Source: Drechslera avenae
Taxonomy: Eukaryota; Ascomycota; Dothideomycetes; Pleosporales; Pleosporaceae
Reading direction: 5' to 3'
DNA length: 64,000 bases
Assembly (NCBI GenBank): GCA_034640345.1
Contig: JAXRVH010000050.1
Span: forward strand, 1-64,000
How positions within the stretch are numbered: position 1 is the stretch's first letter; each line of letters starts with the position of its first letter. This document shows, one piece after another, positions 33,143 to 45,519 of the stretch. The notes under the pieces are model-generated. The model made no database searches. It was not told the DNA's origin and saw only the letters and a list, made by a program, of their open reading frames with translations. The position numbers and the translations under genes are program-made.

Positions 33143-36100
33143 ATGGCACCTCGCAGTCGGCGCAGCGCAGCCGCAGCCGCTGATGTGGTCGACGAGGAGG
33201 ATCAGGAGCTTGCACAGGGAGAGGGGGAAGAAGATGTCGTCCAGGATGGGCTGAAGAAGCTCAAGTTCAAGCAGCAGCTTGTTGGCCGGCCGGGCAAGCA
33301 AGTTGGCGTGAGCGATCTGCTAACGCGACTCAAGGCGCTGCTCGATGAGCTGCGCACGATTGACCAGGAGGAGGCTCACAGAGAGTCTCTCATGCCCATT
33401 GCAGAGTCCCTGGCCCACCAGAGTCTCCTACAGCACAAGGACAATGGCGTGCGCGCATGGACCGTCTGCTGCATAGTCGACATGTTGAAGCTGTTTGCGC
33501 CCGATGCGCCATATCCTGCATCGAAGCTCAGAGTAGGACTCACGCTCCACAGTACTTGGACAGAATGCTAACAGTAACCCCTTCCCCCCACAGGAGATCT
33601 TCTCAGTCATCATCCACAAGCTGCTGCCCCTCCTCGCCGACCCCTCACACCCATACAACAGCCAGCACATGTACATACTTCGCTCGCTTGCCGAATGGAA
33701 GAGCATCTTGCTGATCAATGAGATTCCGGGCGCCGACCAGCTTACCTCTGCCCTCTTCACCACCTGCTTCGATGTTTTATCCGGGTCTTCCAAGGGCGAG
33801 GAACTGAGCAAGAACATAGAGTACAACATGACCGAAGTGCTGTCTACCATAATAGATGAAGCGCCTGGAGTCACGCATGATGTGGTAGACGTCATTGTAG
33901 CTCAGTTCCTCTGGGCAGACCCAATCACGCTAGGAACAAACGCAAAGGGGAAGAAGACGGCTCCGCTAGACGCGAGACAATCGACACTACGTCGCAAAGA
34001 GGCCCCGCCCGCCTACAATATGGCCAAAAACGTCTGTAACGCGTTTCCCGAAAAGATGGCTCGCCTCATCGGCAACTACTTCAGCTCGGTCATCGTAGAT
34101 TTCACCAGCTCAGGCACCACCTACAAAGGCCGCTCAAAGGACGACATCGACGATGACTTTCCCCAGGGGCCGTCCGAGGAAGACCTCAACGAGGCACATA
34201 AAGCACACAGGCTGTTGCGCGAGCTATGGAAATGCTGTCCCGGCGTCCTCCAGGAGATCATTCCGCATTTACAGGATGAGCTTGCGACCGAGAACGTGCA
34301 GCTTCGACAGCTTGCAACCGAGACATTTGGTGATATGATATCAGGCATTGGTGCGGCTGGCCCCCCACCTCTACCTGAGATGGATCCAGTGGCCTATCCA
34401 TCACAGAGTTTGTCCCGATCCGAGTCGGCGAGACCCTTTGACTATCTCACTACGCCTGTGTCCATCAACTCTTTTCCTACCCAATACCCTGTTGCATACC
34501 ATTCCTTTCTCCAGCGCAAGAACGACAAGTCTGCCGTTATACGTGCATCGTGGACGACCGGCATCGGCCGTATACTGATGACATCAGCTGGTGGCATCGG
34601 CCTTGATCTTGAAGAGGAACAGAAGCTGCTTAAATACTTTGCCGAGTGCTTGATCGACAGCGACGAAAAGGTACGCTTAGCGGCTGTCAAGGCCGTCGCG
34701 CATTTTGAGTTCAACGACATTGTCCGCAAGCTCGGTAGCAACGGCGGAATGGCCGAACCCGGTTCCATTCTTTCTAATCTTGCCGATCGTGTCAAGGACA
34801 AGAAGAATGTTATCCATTCCGAGTCGATGAGACTTCTTGGCAAAATTTGGGGCGTGGCTGCAGGTGCTATTGCGGAAGGTGATGACAGCATCAAGTCACT
34901 GCTTGGTCCCATTCCGTCCCGCATTCTCGAAGCCTGTTATGTGAACGACCTTGAGATCAACGTTCAAGTCGACCTGGCACTATACGACTCCCTGCTTCCG
35001 CTTGCATATCCGCCTATGAAAGCAAAAGCAGCTCCAGCTGGAAATTCGCAGGTTGTAAAAGACAGCCAAACAAACAGCGAACTCGGTTACACAGAAGCAG
35101 ATTTGGACAAGATCCGAACCGAAAGGCAGCTTGTACTGGTTAACGGGCTGGAGGAAAAAGCCAAAAAGGTCTTTTTTGCCAAGCAGGGCAATCAGGGTCC
35201 GGGCGCCAAATATATGGAACATTTCCTCAAGCTTTGTGAAGACTACAACGGCGGCGTGACGGACAAGGGCGACAAAGACGTCAAGGTGAAACTAGAAGGT
35301 CTCATCACCTACTATGCGAAGACACTTCCTGACCCAACTCGGGTAAGGGACGATTTGTGGAAGTTCGCCAAAGCCCATGATCGCCGAGCGTATACTCTGA
35401 TACGATTTGCCATGGACCCAGCTAGCGACTACCGTAGGGTCTTCAGATCTATCAAGGAGTTACGCAAGAGGATCGAGGACGGACCGGGTTCTTCTCTACT
35501 CGACACATTGACCCCACTCCTGTATCGCGTTAGCCTTCTTTGCTACAACAAGAGCCATGTTCCAGCTGTGATCGAGTACAGCCGCACCGATGACAAGGGC
35601 CTCGGTGCTACCGCTCATGAGTTGTTGAAGGAGATATCTACGAAGCATCCCAAGGTCTTCTCCACACACGTGAAGGATCTCTGTAAAACGCTAGAAAGCG
35701 AAGCACCTACAGCAACGAAACCCAACCCTCCTGGAGCAGTGGACGATCTCAAAGCATGTGCTGCATTTGCGAAGAAGTTCCCAACGGACATCCCAATGAA
35801 CGGCAAAGACAGTCGCAAGTTGGTACACAGCTTCTTAAACTTCGCATTCTATGGCACCCCTCCACAGGCTGCGAAGCATGCAATCACTATCATCATGAAC
35901 AGCGACGACAAGAAGGAGATGCACGCAAGAGAAATTCTCACCAAGAGTATCAAAGGCTTCCAATATAATGGTGCTCACTGGCTTACAAAGCTGGCCGCTC
36001 TCAGTCAGCTAGTTCTGTTGGCCCAGTCCGATTGCGAGGATGAAATGGACGCTGTCATCGAGATCGCTATTCAAGAAGTACTCCAAAAGCCCCACGTGGC

Positions 36101-37748
36101 AATATCTGATGCTAACGCCGAGTGGATGGAAGTACCTGATGACGACATTCAGAGCCGGTCTTGGGCCATAAAAATACTTGTCAACAGATTGCGCTCATTG
36201 CCATTAGATGCTACCTTAGGCGATGCTGCTGGGGACACGTATAGATTACTCAATCGATACGTAAAAAACAACGGCGAGGGCTCTACAGACGAGAGCACTC
36301 CAGCAGCACACAAGTCTCGCCAACGACTTCTCGCAGCCAACTCCTTACTCAAGCTCTCTTGCCACAAACGCTTTGATGCTTTTCTGACCCCCGCAGACTT
36401 CATTCAACTAGCTCTTGTCACACACGACCCATGCCCACAGGTACGCAAGGGCTTTGCTGACAAGTTGATGAAGTATCTGGGTCAAGGCCGGCTACCTCCT
36501 CGGTTCTACACTATTCTTTTCTTCCTTGCACATGAACCGGAGAAAAATATCAAGAATAGTACAATGACCTGGATACGCGCGCGTCGTGCTGCGTTCGCTG
36601 CGCGAAAGGAGACCATTCTAGAGACCGTGTTTGCGCGACTGCTTAGTCTACTGGCTCATCACCCAGACTTTGACAAGGATGATGATACGCTGAAGCTCAT
36701 GTCAGAGTACATTCTGTACTACTTGAAGTGTGTCGCAACCGAGGAGAATCTGTCGCTCATCTTTCATGTTGCTCAGCGTGTCAAGGGCGTTGCTGATAAC
36801 ATTGCACCATCAAGGCAAGCCGACGAAAACCTCTACGTCTTGTCTGATCTTGCACAAGCTCTCATCCGCTCATGGGAAGAGCAGAACAACTGGACTATGC
36901 AATCCTGGCCTGGAAAGATGAAGTTGCCATCGGGCATCTTCCGACCTCTTGAAAGTCATGAGCGTGCACAAGAGATTGCAAAGAAGACATGGATTGGCGA
37001 GGATTTAGTTGAAGAACTAGACCCACTTGTCCGAAAAGCCATTCGAAGCAAGAAGCGAAAGGCATCTGACGGTGTCGACAAGCCTCGGAAGAAGACTAAG
37101 AACGACAGGCCAATCAAAGAAAAGAAGCCCAGGGCAGAACGTCCGGCTAAGACACCCAAGAAGAAGAGAAGAGCTGGCGAAGACGATGATGCAAGTGACA
37201 TTGAGGGTGGAGTTGCTCCGTCAAGTGGGCCGCGAAGAAAGAGTGATCGGCGAAGTACTGTGCACAAGAGTTATGTCGAAGTATCGAGTGATGAGGAAGA
37301 TGCTGGCGTTGGAGCTGAAGAAGCCGAAGAAGAGGAAGCGGATGGTTCGGAGAGTGAAGAAGTGGAGGATCAGTCTTCACCTGCCCCCGAAGAAGACGTG
37401 GAGATGCCAGATACCGAGACGGCGGAAAATGAGCCAGATGCTGCCGGCGAAGCATCGGAACTATCAGATCCGGAGCCGTCCTCCGATCCAGTGCCCGCGC
37501 CCGAGCCTCCGAAGAGAACGACTCGCCACAAAACTGCTACTAAGAATAACGGCACCGAATCCTCCCCCGTCGTCCAAAAGCGCAAGGCTGCCGAGCCTAT
37601 TGAGGAAGCCACGCCGCCCAAGTCTACGAAGAATGCAACAAAAGCCAAGGCAATCAAGACGAAAACAAACGGTACCGCCACGATAACATCGAGTCCCACT
37701 ACAAATGGCACCCTTCCGGTCCGGCGCAGCGGACGTGCTCGTGGTTGA
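33143..37748 (+). CDS. PDS5: Sister chromatid cohesion protein Pds5
   Basis: Exons 33143-33532 and 33594-37748, with a 61-bp intron, give 1514 aa. A short Ala/acidic N-terminus is followed by KLKFKQQLVGRPGKQVGVSD and a long HEAT-repeat array (SVIIHKLLPLLADPSHPYNS, EWKSILLINEIPGADQL, RLAAVKAVAHFEFNDIVRKL). The C-terminus (from about residue 1285) alternates Lys-rich and acidic blocks (KKRKASDGVDKPRKKTK, KTPKKKRRAGEDDDAS), as in Pds5 tails that bind DNA. It ends in RRSGRARG. Pds5 binds cohesin's Scc1 with Wapl and Eco1 to control cohesion and loop size. The start lies just before the APRSRRSAAAAADV segment with no upstream in-frame alternative of note. Confidence 0.93.
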
Positions 37749-38997
37749 GCCCGGTATCGTTTCCATTTCTCATAGCCGTGGTCATTAGGCCGAGTCCTGG
37801 AGTCAGGATGTATGATTTGTGAGTATGGCATGAGATATCACGGCCGTCTCACTTCTACATGTCTTCATCCATGAAAGAGCTGATGAGGGTATTCTTCAGT
37901 CGGACGTTCTGGATACAGCATGTTTTCCTATATCACGGGTGTCTATGGGAGAGAACATATCGTTTGCGATACCATGAGTTTGCATAATCGTTTTTGTCAT
38001 GCGACTGCGGAATATCCGCTTTCCTGTTGTGTAATTATGCTGCAAGCGGCGTACAGGCGCAGTGAGGGCAATTTGTTCGTGGCACACTTTTGTATTTCCG
38101 GTGATTTCTCTACCATTTACATTATCGATGCGGCAGGAGTTTAGGAAACTAAGTGCTTGGTGTAGGATAAACATATGGCACACGATTTTCGATCCAGCTC
38201 CGAATTGGCACTGCTGCTTCTTGCGGAACTCTCCGGAGTACTTGCGTCATTTCGATCGGGAGAAGCACTATGACATCAATTAGCGCATGCCAACATATAA
38301 TTCCGATAAAGACTTCCCGGTAGCTACCTCTCATGCAGGTACACCCGGCGTAGTTCATTTCCAAGGAAACGGAGAACCCAATCATGTGTCGCTTGTTGCT
38401 TCCCGCTGCTTAGCAGTGATTGAGGTCCTTCACTAGCTACTACCACTAGGTCTATTCTAGCGTGAACTGATTAGATTTGAGCATGTACGCTTTCCTGGTA
38501 CTGCCGAAGATAGCTTGTTGAGATAGTACTTTGGTTGTAGCGGAGTCAGTGCTAGGCCAAGTGCTTTAGTAGCGACCACGAAGACATCTTCTACTGGTAA
38601 TACGCCGCAGAAATCAGCAAGTGCTACTTCCAAACCACGCTAACGACGCGGAGCTACCATCTTTGAAAGGTCGCTAGGTAAGAAAACTGCGCAGCCTTTC
38701 TAGCAAAGACCTTTTCATCCGTCATAGCGACGGTGCTCAAAACTTTGCTGGAAGGGGCTGCAGGCCACCCATCGAGCCCCTTCAACATGAAAACTCGATC
38801 TTCCGAGCACGTGTTCTTTTTTTTTCATTTGATTACTAGAGCACATTCTCTACGCACACCATCTCAACTAGGGGGAAATGACGACACACAGAGTTTAACA
38901 AAGTTTCACTTACACCATTCTTATAACAGAACCCGCCTGGTGCGTACTTCAGACAACGCATTCCTAAGTCCTGCAACCCAAGCCGGTATCGGAGAAG
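37749..38997. other. Intergenic, no supportable gene
   Basis: The 1.25-kb gap between PDS5 and the MFS gene holds only short ORFs (such as 37920-38144 and 38149-38385) without family-like features. It includes the PDS5 3' UTR and the transporter promoter, which has a T9 run (38818-38826). Confidence 0.4.
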
Positions 38998-40843
38998 ATG
39001 CCCGCTACGACAGACCAGCGGGTTGCGGCAGAGGCCGCAATATTCGACCAGACTAATCTGCTCCCGACGAAGAAACTCGTCGTCGTCGTTGCTGTCCTCG
39101 CGATTTGTCAATTCATCTGCTTTGCCGAACAGACGGGAGTCGGTATTGCTTTGCCAGCAATTGGACACGATCTTGATGCGGAAGATACGATTAGCTGGGC
39201 AGGTACCAGTGCATTGATAGCGAATACGGTCTTCCAAGTTCTGTACGGAAGACTAAGCGATATATTCGGTATGTAAACAACCTACTTTGAAATCAGAAGA
39301 AAGTGACTAGCAGTGTAGGAGTGAAGCGGTATGGGAAGTAGCTGACACATATATCATAGGCAGAAAGCCAACCTTGCTCTCGGCACTAACTCTCCTCGCC
39401 ATATCAAACCTCCTCTGTGGGTTTGCCCAAAACGACATCATGCTCTACGTCTTCCGCGGCTTCTCTGGCGTCGCAAACGGCGGTGTAGCTTCTCTTTCAG
39501 CAATGGTTGTCTCTGACATTGTTACTCTCGAGGACCGTGGGAAATGGCAGGGCATAATCGGCGCCTTCGTTGGCATAGGAAACATGGTTGGACCCTTCAT
39601 CGCCGCCGCTTTCGTGCAAAACAGTACTTGGAGAGGTTTCTTCTGGGCTGTGAGTCCATTTACTGTTGTATGTGGATTTCTGTGTCTTTGGCTACTGCCG
39701 AAGAGCAAGAACAGGCCGAAAATGGATTTCCAACAGGAGATGAAGAAGGTTGATTTTGGAGGCATTTTTTTCGCAGGTGCGGCTTTGATCATGATTTTGA
39801 TCCCTGTAGCTGGGGGTGGAGACTACTTCGACTGGGATAGTCCCATGGTTATTGGGATGTTGACGGCTGGGGGTATCTGCCTGCTGGCTTTCATTTACAT
39901 TGAACGCAGTGTTGCTTTACTGCCCATGATGCCGCGTACGTATCCCCTCATGCCCGTACACATACGCAAACTAACCAGAATGAAAACAGTATCACTCTTC
40001 AAAAACATACCCGTAGCAGCCATGCTCCTCCAAAACTTTCTCTTCGGAATCGTCGCCCACAGCCAAACCTATTACCTCCCCCTCTTCTTCCAGAATGCGC
40101 AACGCCGCTCACCCATCCAAGCAGCTTGTCTCATGCTTCCCTTGTCCGCTTTTCAGGCAACTGCCTCCATTCTTTCGGGCCAGTACATTTCGCGGCGAAA
40201 ACGCTACGGGGAGGTCATCTGGCTGGGGTTCTTCCTCTGGACTATCGGCGCAGGTCTGACCTGCATGTTCGGCGCCGACACCCCCATCTACACCATTGCC
40301 CCTATCCTTGGCGTAACTGGCATCGGCATCGGCATGGTCTTTCAGCCCGTCCTCATCGCCATGCAAGCCCACTGCCTCAAATCCCAACGTGCGGTTGTGA
40401 TTTCGAATCGGAATTTCATTCGTAGCTTGGGTGGAGCTGTCGGTCTGGCGATCTCGGCAGCGGTACTACAAAATTCCTTGTACAAGGCTATGCCGGAGGA
40501 GTTCCGGAACACCATGTCGAGTTTTGAAACCCCGGATTTTAAGAAGCTAGGGGAAACAGAGGCTAGAATGATTGTCATTGCGTATGCGACTGCGAGTCGT
40601 ACGGTCTTTTACATGAATGTTCCGTTGATTGGGGTGTGTTTTATAGCGTGTCTTTTGATCAAGGACAGGGGATTACAACGACCGGATGAGGTTGAGGTGA
40701 ATGGGGAGAAGAGGAGGGAGCAGCGGGATAGCGGGAGTGAGCAGAGTAATATTTTAGAGCTGGTCGAGGTTGCCGAAGCGGACAAGGAGAGTTTGGGGGG
40801 GAGAGGCCGACAAGAGCATAGGATGAGCGGTGTTACGTTGTGA
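38998..40843 (+). CDS. MFS drug:H+ antiporter-type transporter (DHA2, about 14 TM)
   Basis: Exons 38998-39268, 39360-39935 and 39990-40843 (introns 91 and 54 bp) give 566 aa. TM1 starts at KLVVVVAVLAICQFICF. Motif A of the MFS (GRLSDIFGRKPTL) spans intron 1. Motif C appears as GAFVGIGNMVGPFIAAAF. The number of hydrophobic segments and the long extracellular loop fit the 14-TM DHA2 group. The last intron is a multiple of three, so retention would add 18 residues (TYPLMPVHIRKLTRMKT) without a stop. The charged C-tail is cytosolic. Substrate is unknown; members export toxins, azoles or siderophores. No biosynthetic genes lie beside it. Confidence 0.88.
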
Positions 40844-41747
40844 GGCCTATTGCTTCCAACAATCATCAGGTTCCAGGCAAACAACCCATCCATTACTTTT
40901 TTTTGATGCGACTTATATAGCTACCTGGTTCGACAAACCAATAGTACTATCCTTTTCGTTGTAAATACACATACATACACCGCCGCAACACATCCGTCCC
41001 ACCACTTCCACGCAACCTTACTCCAACAGGTTAGCATCTTGCCGAAGGCAACAGTGCTTGGAAACCTAACACTGTGCAAAGTTTCTCTCTTGGTCATTTC
41101 GTATTCGCAACTTTTCATAGGCTCCTTTTTCTCCCGTCGATCAGTTATGACTACCGGTACCTGCAAGGTTGCGCCGGAGAACGGAACCAAAGATGTGTTT
41201 CTACTGTCAATGAGACCACCCACGAGGACTCGGACGGAAGCATGAGCGAGAGCATCGATGACAGAGATAAGGAAAGCCCAATTGAATATGAAAAACAAGC
41301 TATCTTAAGCGATTAGTTTGACAGTGTGCGCTGGTTCGTCTTTGAGGACACATTCCATGTCCAGGTCTATTATCATACTTCCAATAAGCCTAAATCTCCG
41401 TCATCTCCTTTTTATAGCCATGCCATGGCCAAAACCCCAGCCACGGAAAAATTAGTGTAAAAAAGGAAATCGCATTCAGGGTTTATGCACTAAACAGCGT
41501 GGAAACGCGGGGCAACAAATGGCCTAATTGCTTGGTAAAAGGAAAGGGTGATATTTTCTTGGTCATGAACCCGATGATACAATCCGACCCTCCGATTTTT
41601 CCGTACCAGGAAATTCCTGAGGAAACAAAGATTTGGTCTTCTTGGGTTTCTCGCATCAAGTTATCAATGAGAACTACTACTCTTCAGGAGTTTAACCAGA
41701 TGGTGACGAGACTAGGTCTAGTCACCTTCATAACCCCAATCCCCCCT
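40844..41747. other. Intergenic between convergent genes, nothing supportable
   Basis: The MFS gene and the second amidase converge here. An ORF at 40921-41298 (minus, 125 aa) has no recognisable features and overlaps ORFs in other frames. The interval presumably holds the two 3' UTRs. Confidence 0.4.
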
Positions 41748-43408
41748 TTAAATGTCCCTCCACTGATTCTCCCTCTCCCACGCATACGCCGCCTCGAAAA
41801 CACTCATCTCATCCCACCACTTCCCGACAATCTGCATGCTAACAGGCAGTCTTACTCCCGCTTCCACCCCCGGACCCTCCAGTACGTGTAACATGCCAAT
41901 GGGCATGGCCAAAGCAGGATGTCCGCTCTGATTAAACGGCGCCGTATTGGCTGTAAGACCAATTTGTTTAGAAATCTGCTCCAGGGGCGTTGCATCCACA
42001 GCTGGATGACTTGTTGCCACATATGGCAGTGTCGGTGTAAGCAAGACGTTATACTGATCCAGCGCTGTATCATATGCATCGCGGAGTTGACGAGATAGGT
42101 TCGTTGCCTTTGCGAGGAGATTGGGGAAATTCTTTGTCGCGTACAAACCATTGAGGTATATGTTTTTTGTGGAGGCGTATGCTTCGTCCCAGTTTTCCTG
42201 TTTCATGGGGTGAAATAGAGAGTTTAGTGGTAGCATTTGGTGGCCACGTCGACCGAAAGCTCCCGTGGTTTTTGAAAGGTAGCCACCGACTTTTGAGACG
42301 CCTGTCCATATTGCCGTGCCGCTGGAATGGAGGGGGATGCTTATTAGTGTGACGGTGGCGCCAAGGGAGGTGTATTTCTCTGCTGCGGCAAGGAAGGTTT
42401 GGACGACGCGGGGGTCCATTGCCGGAGTTCGGAGAGATTCTTTGATAATGGCGAACCTTTTGCCTTGCAGCGGTTGATCGGCTGGCATATTGGCTATGGA
42501 CGTGTATACCGGGATTCTGGACGGACTTGGCGCGGCAAAGGAGCGGTCGTCGATATTATCTGTGCCGGCAACTGCTTCCAAGAGGAGAGCGCTGTCTATC
42601 ACTGTTCGCGTCATGGGGCCAATGTGGTCGTTTGTTGGCTCGTTGCTTCCGCATCCTGTATATGGTACAAGCCCGAATGTAGGTTTCAAACCAACAATCC
42701 CGCAGTTGGCAGCTGGTACACGAATACTGCCGCCCTGGTCCGCTCCGATGGCTCCATCAACCTTGCCTAAAGCTACGAGCACACCCGCACCACTAGAGCT
42801 TCCGCCTGCACTATAGCCCTTTGCAAATGGACTTTCGACTATCCCTGTAGCAGACGAGTGGCTTGTGGCAGAATGACACAAGTTCTCACAGACGGCTTTC
42901 CCTAGGATGTGGCCACCGGCTTCTAGTATGCGCGTGGTAACTGTTGCATCAATGTTTGGAACGTGGCCTTTGATAAAATTGGTACCGAGCAGCATGGGCA
43001 CATCTTTGACGGCTATGTTATCTTTTAGAGCGAATGTCTTGCCATGGAGTTTACCGTCGCCTTTTGAATGCTGGTCGATGACGCTACACTTCCATGCCCA
43101 CGCCCCATTAGAATTTTCAGATTTCTCAGGAAAGTGTATTTTTTTACGCGGAAAACGCTGCTCGTCAACGTGGGAAACATAGTCTGGTTTCTTTCTTAGT
43201 ACGTATTTCGCGATAACAATGGAAACTATGATAGCTCACCGTCTAACGCCATCAGCTGCTCACTGGCATCGTGGAAGACTGCTAGTAGCCGTCGGTAGTC
43301 CTCCTTTTCACTTTCCTCTATGCTTACACCGAGCTCAGAACATAGCCCCTCTAAAGTTTCCTTGGTCACGGGATTGCCGTGGCTCGCGTCGAGGGAAAAT
43401 ACTGACAT
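41748..43408 (-). CDS. Amidase-signature family hydrolase (second, unrelated to 11010-13246)
   Basis: Exons 43408-43240 and 43183-41748, with a 56-bp intron (TACTAAG branch), give 534 aa. Catalytic Lys110 (GKTFALKDN), cis-Ser185 (SAGGSSSGAG) and nucleophile Ser209 (ADQGGSIRVPAA) are all present, followed by CGIVGLKPTFGLVPYTG. The N-terminal helical region (TLEGLCSELGVSIEESEKED) and the HVPNIDATVTTRILEAGG segment resemble GatA-like amidases such as bacterial enantioselective amidases. No presequence is seen, so it is not an obvious mitochondrial GatA. Probably cytosolic. It diverges from the deacetylase-like gene and sits near an NCS1 permease, suggesting it opens an amide after uptake and ring cleavage (inference). 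Confidence 0.88.
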
Positions 43409-44001
43409 GCTAGCAGCAAAAGGGCACAATACCGAGAGCTGATTAGATATACACAGAAGTGAAGCACTTTTTCTAAAAGGTTGTGGGTAATGTGTCAACC
43501 CTCAACTCATCGATCCTCCTAAGAGCCAGCAAAAGTCTACAAGGCCCTTCTCCGACCCCATTGTTAGACATTATTAATCCTCTTTGCCTAGCGTAGCGCT
43601 AATCACCATCGTAGAAAGTTCAGATTCGGTATGTATAAGAACTGGTAATCCCCTCCAAACCCCAAAGAAGGAACGATAAGGGCAAGGCGGGGTTAGTGGG
43701 ATGCCGGATAGATCGTCGGGATGGTTACTTCCGATAAGCATGGATCATCAGAACGTGTGGCCAAGATTGCATCCTCTTTACCTAACCAGGCACTGTTACG
43801 ATGTCTAATCAGGCAGGTGTGGTGGTTGATTACGTTTCGTGTTCGGGCCAATATTTTGACCTAAAAGACGATCCCGCAAAGTGGGAGATTGTGATTGTTT
43901 ATGCAGTCAATCTGGTGATAGTCGCGTGTATTTGAGTGTATGCTGTTTATATCAGGAAGTTTATCACTTGTCATAACTTCCATACAGTTGGTTTGGCCAC
44001 C
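43409..44001. promoter_or_regulatory. Divergent control region with four HGATAR sites
   Basis: This 593-bp region lies between the second amidase and the deacetylase-like gene. HGATAR sequences occur at 43674-43679 (CGATAA), 43732-43737 (CGATAA), 43916-43921 (TGATAG) and, on the minus strand, 43971-43976 (TGATAA). HGATAR is the core bound by AreA/Nit2 GATA factors under nitrogen limitation. The start codon at 44002 sits in a strong GCCACCATGG context. Actual binding is not shown by sequence. Confidence 0.5.
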
Positions 44002-45137
44002 ATGGTTCACGTAGAAGAAAGTCTCCAACTCCCCCGAGACTTCGAAGGTACTTCATCCTATACCATGCACCCTATAACCTGTTGAACCCCCTCCCAGGCT
44101 TCGGTGAAGCTGGGCATGATGCGCAGTGGCCCAGCGGCGCGCGAATTGCCGTGTCGTTTGTCCTCAACTACGAAGAGGGCGGCGAGCGCAACCCCCTAGA
44201 TGGCGACGGTACCAGCGAGCCTTACCTCTGGGAAAAGGGTCCATCGGGTGGCGGCAAAGAACAACGCCACTTGAACGGCGAGCAAGACTACGAGTACGGT
44301 AGCCGATGCGGCTCATGGCGCATACTCCGCCTGATGAAAGAATTTGGCTGGAACATGACTGTCTGGGCCATTGCAGTGGCAATGGAGCGAAACCCCAGCT
44401 TTGCAAAAGCATGTGTTCGAGATGGCCATGAGATAGGCGCGCATGGATATAGGTGGCTCGATATCTGGGACTATTCGTTGGAAGAGGACAAAAAGTACAT
44501 CAAGAAGACTTGCCAAGGGCTGGAGGCGGCTACTGGTACGACTGTATTGCGGTGAGAGTGAACTGAGCTGATGAAGTGGACAGGCGAGTTCCCGGTTGGA
44601 GCGTACTTTGGCAGAGGGACACCGAATACGGCAAGTTTACTTCCGATCATGTGGAAGGAGATGGGGCATAAGATGCTGTATACGTCTGAGGTCTACAATG
44701 AGGACTCGCCGTATTGGATTGATCTTCCCTGGGAGAAGGAGCTTCCTGATGCTGAAAAGGAAGGTCTGCTGATGCTGCCATACAACTACGACTGTGAGCA
44801 ACATACCCTCCATCCCGCATACCATGGGCTAACAGTCACCAAAGGCAACGATGGAAAGTTTCACATGCTTCCTGGTTTCGTGAGCTCGGCTGGTGCTGTG
44901 TACGAACAGTATCTCAAGGACACTTTTGATTGCCTGTACCGAGAAGGCGGCAAGATGATGACGATTCCGCTGCATTCGCGAATAGCAGGAAAGCCAGGCA
45001 GGTCGGAGAGTCTGCGCAACTTCATGAAGTACATATCACACAAGGAAGGTGTCTGGGTAGCGAGTAGAAGGGAGATTGCGCGCCATTACCGCAACACATT
45101 TCCGTACAGGCCGGGCTCGAAGGCGGGGGGTTCGTAG
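44002..45137 (+). CDS. Polysaccharide deacetylase-fold hydrolase, PuuE allantoinase/HpPgdA-like
   Basis: Exons 44002-44047, 44098-44535 and 44584-45137 (introns 50 and 48 bp) give 345 aa. The NodB-type fold starts GARIAVSFVLNYEEGGERN, continues GSRCGSWRILRLMKEFGWNM and EIGAHGYRWLDI (metal-site His), then PVGAYFGRGTPNTASLL and YNEDSPYWIDLPW. YEEGGE in place of the usual first Asp pair is typical of the PuuE/HpPgdA branch, whose PuuE members act as cofactor-free allantoinases and others on cyclic imides. No signal peptide, so it is probably intracellular rather than chitin-directed. The donor at 44536 was preferred over the nearby GTGAGA because only it restores frame. Confidence 0.82.
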
Positions 45138-45519
45138 ACTGGGTAGGAGAGCAAAGAGGGGAAAGAGGTTCTGTCACCACAATCGCACCTTCCTGTTCCT
45201 GATGTTATCGCAGGCGCGCACGGCGCTAGCACTGGATGGCACTAGTAGCCCACGCTTCTCCACTCCCACTCCCTCACTTGCCCCGTCCATCGGCTCCTTT
45301 CTTCCCGCTTCGTTATCGTCTTATCATGTGCCTGACAGTCTCGTCTTCCCACCGCCGTCGGTCTGTTCGAGTGATGCGGAAGCTTGGCAGGATGTGCTAC
45401 AAGCATCTCACCCAGGCGGGACAGCTTGCATATATCCTCGTGGACACTGCTCCAAAGGAATGGATATCTGGCGGAGCTGTTAGGTTGTCCATGATCAGAG
45501 CATCATCGACTCGTCCGGA

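Noticed and set aside
40921..41298. 125-aa minus-strand ORF between the MFS gene and amidase
   Set aside because: Lies in a convergent 3' region, overlaps ORFs in other frames, and shows no motif.
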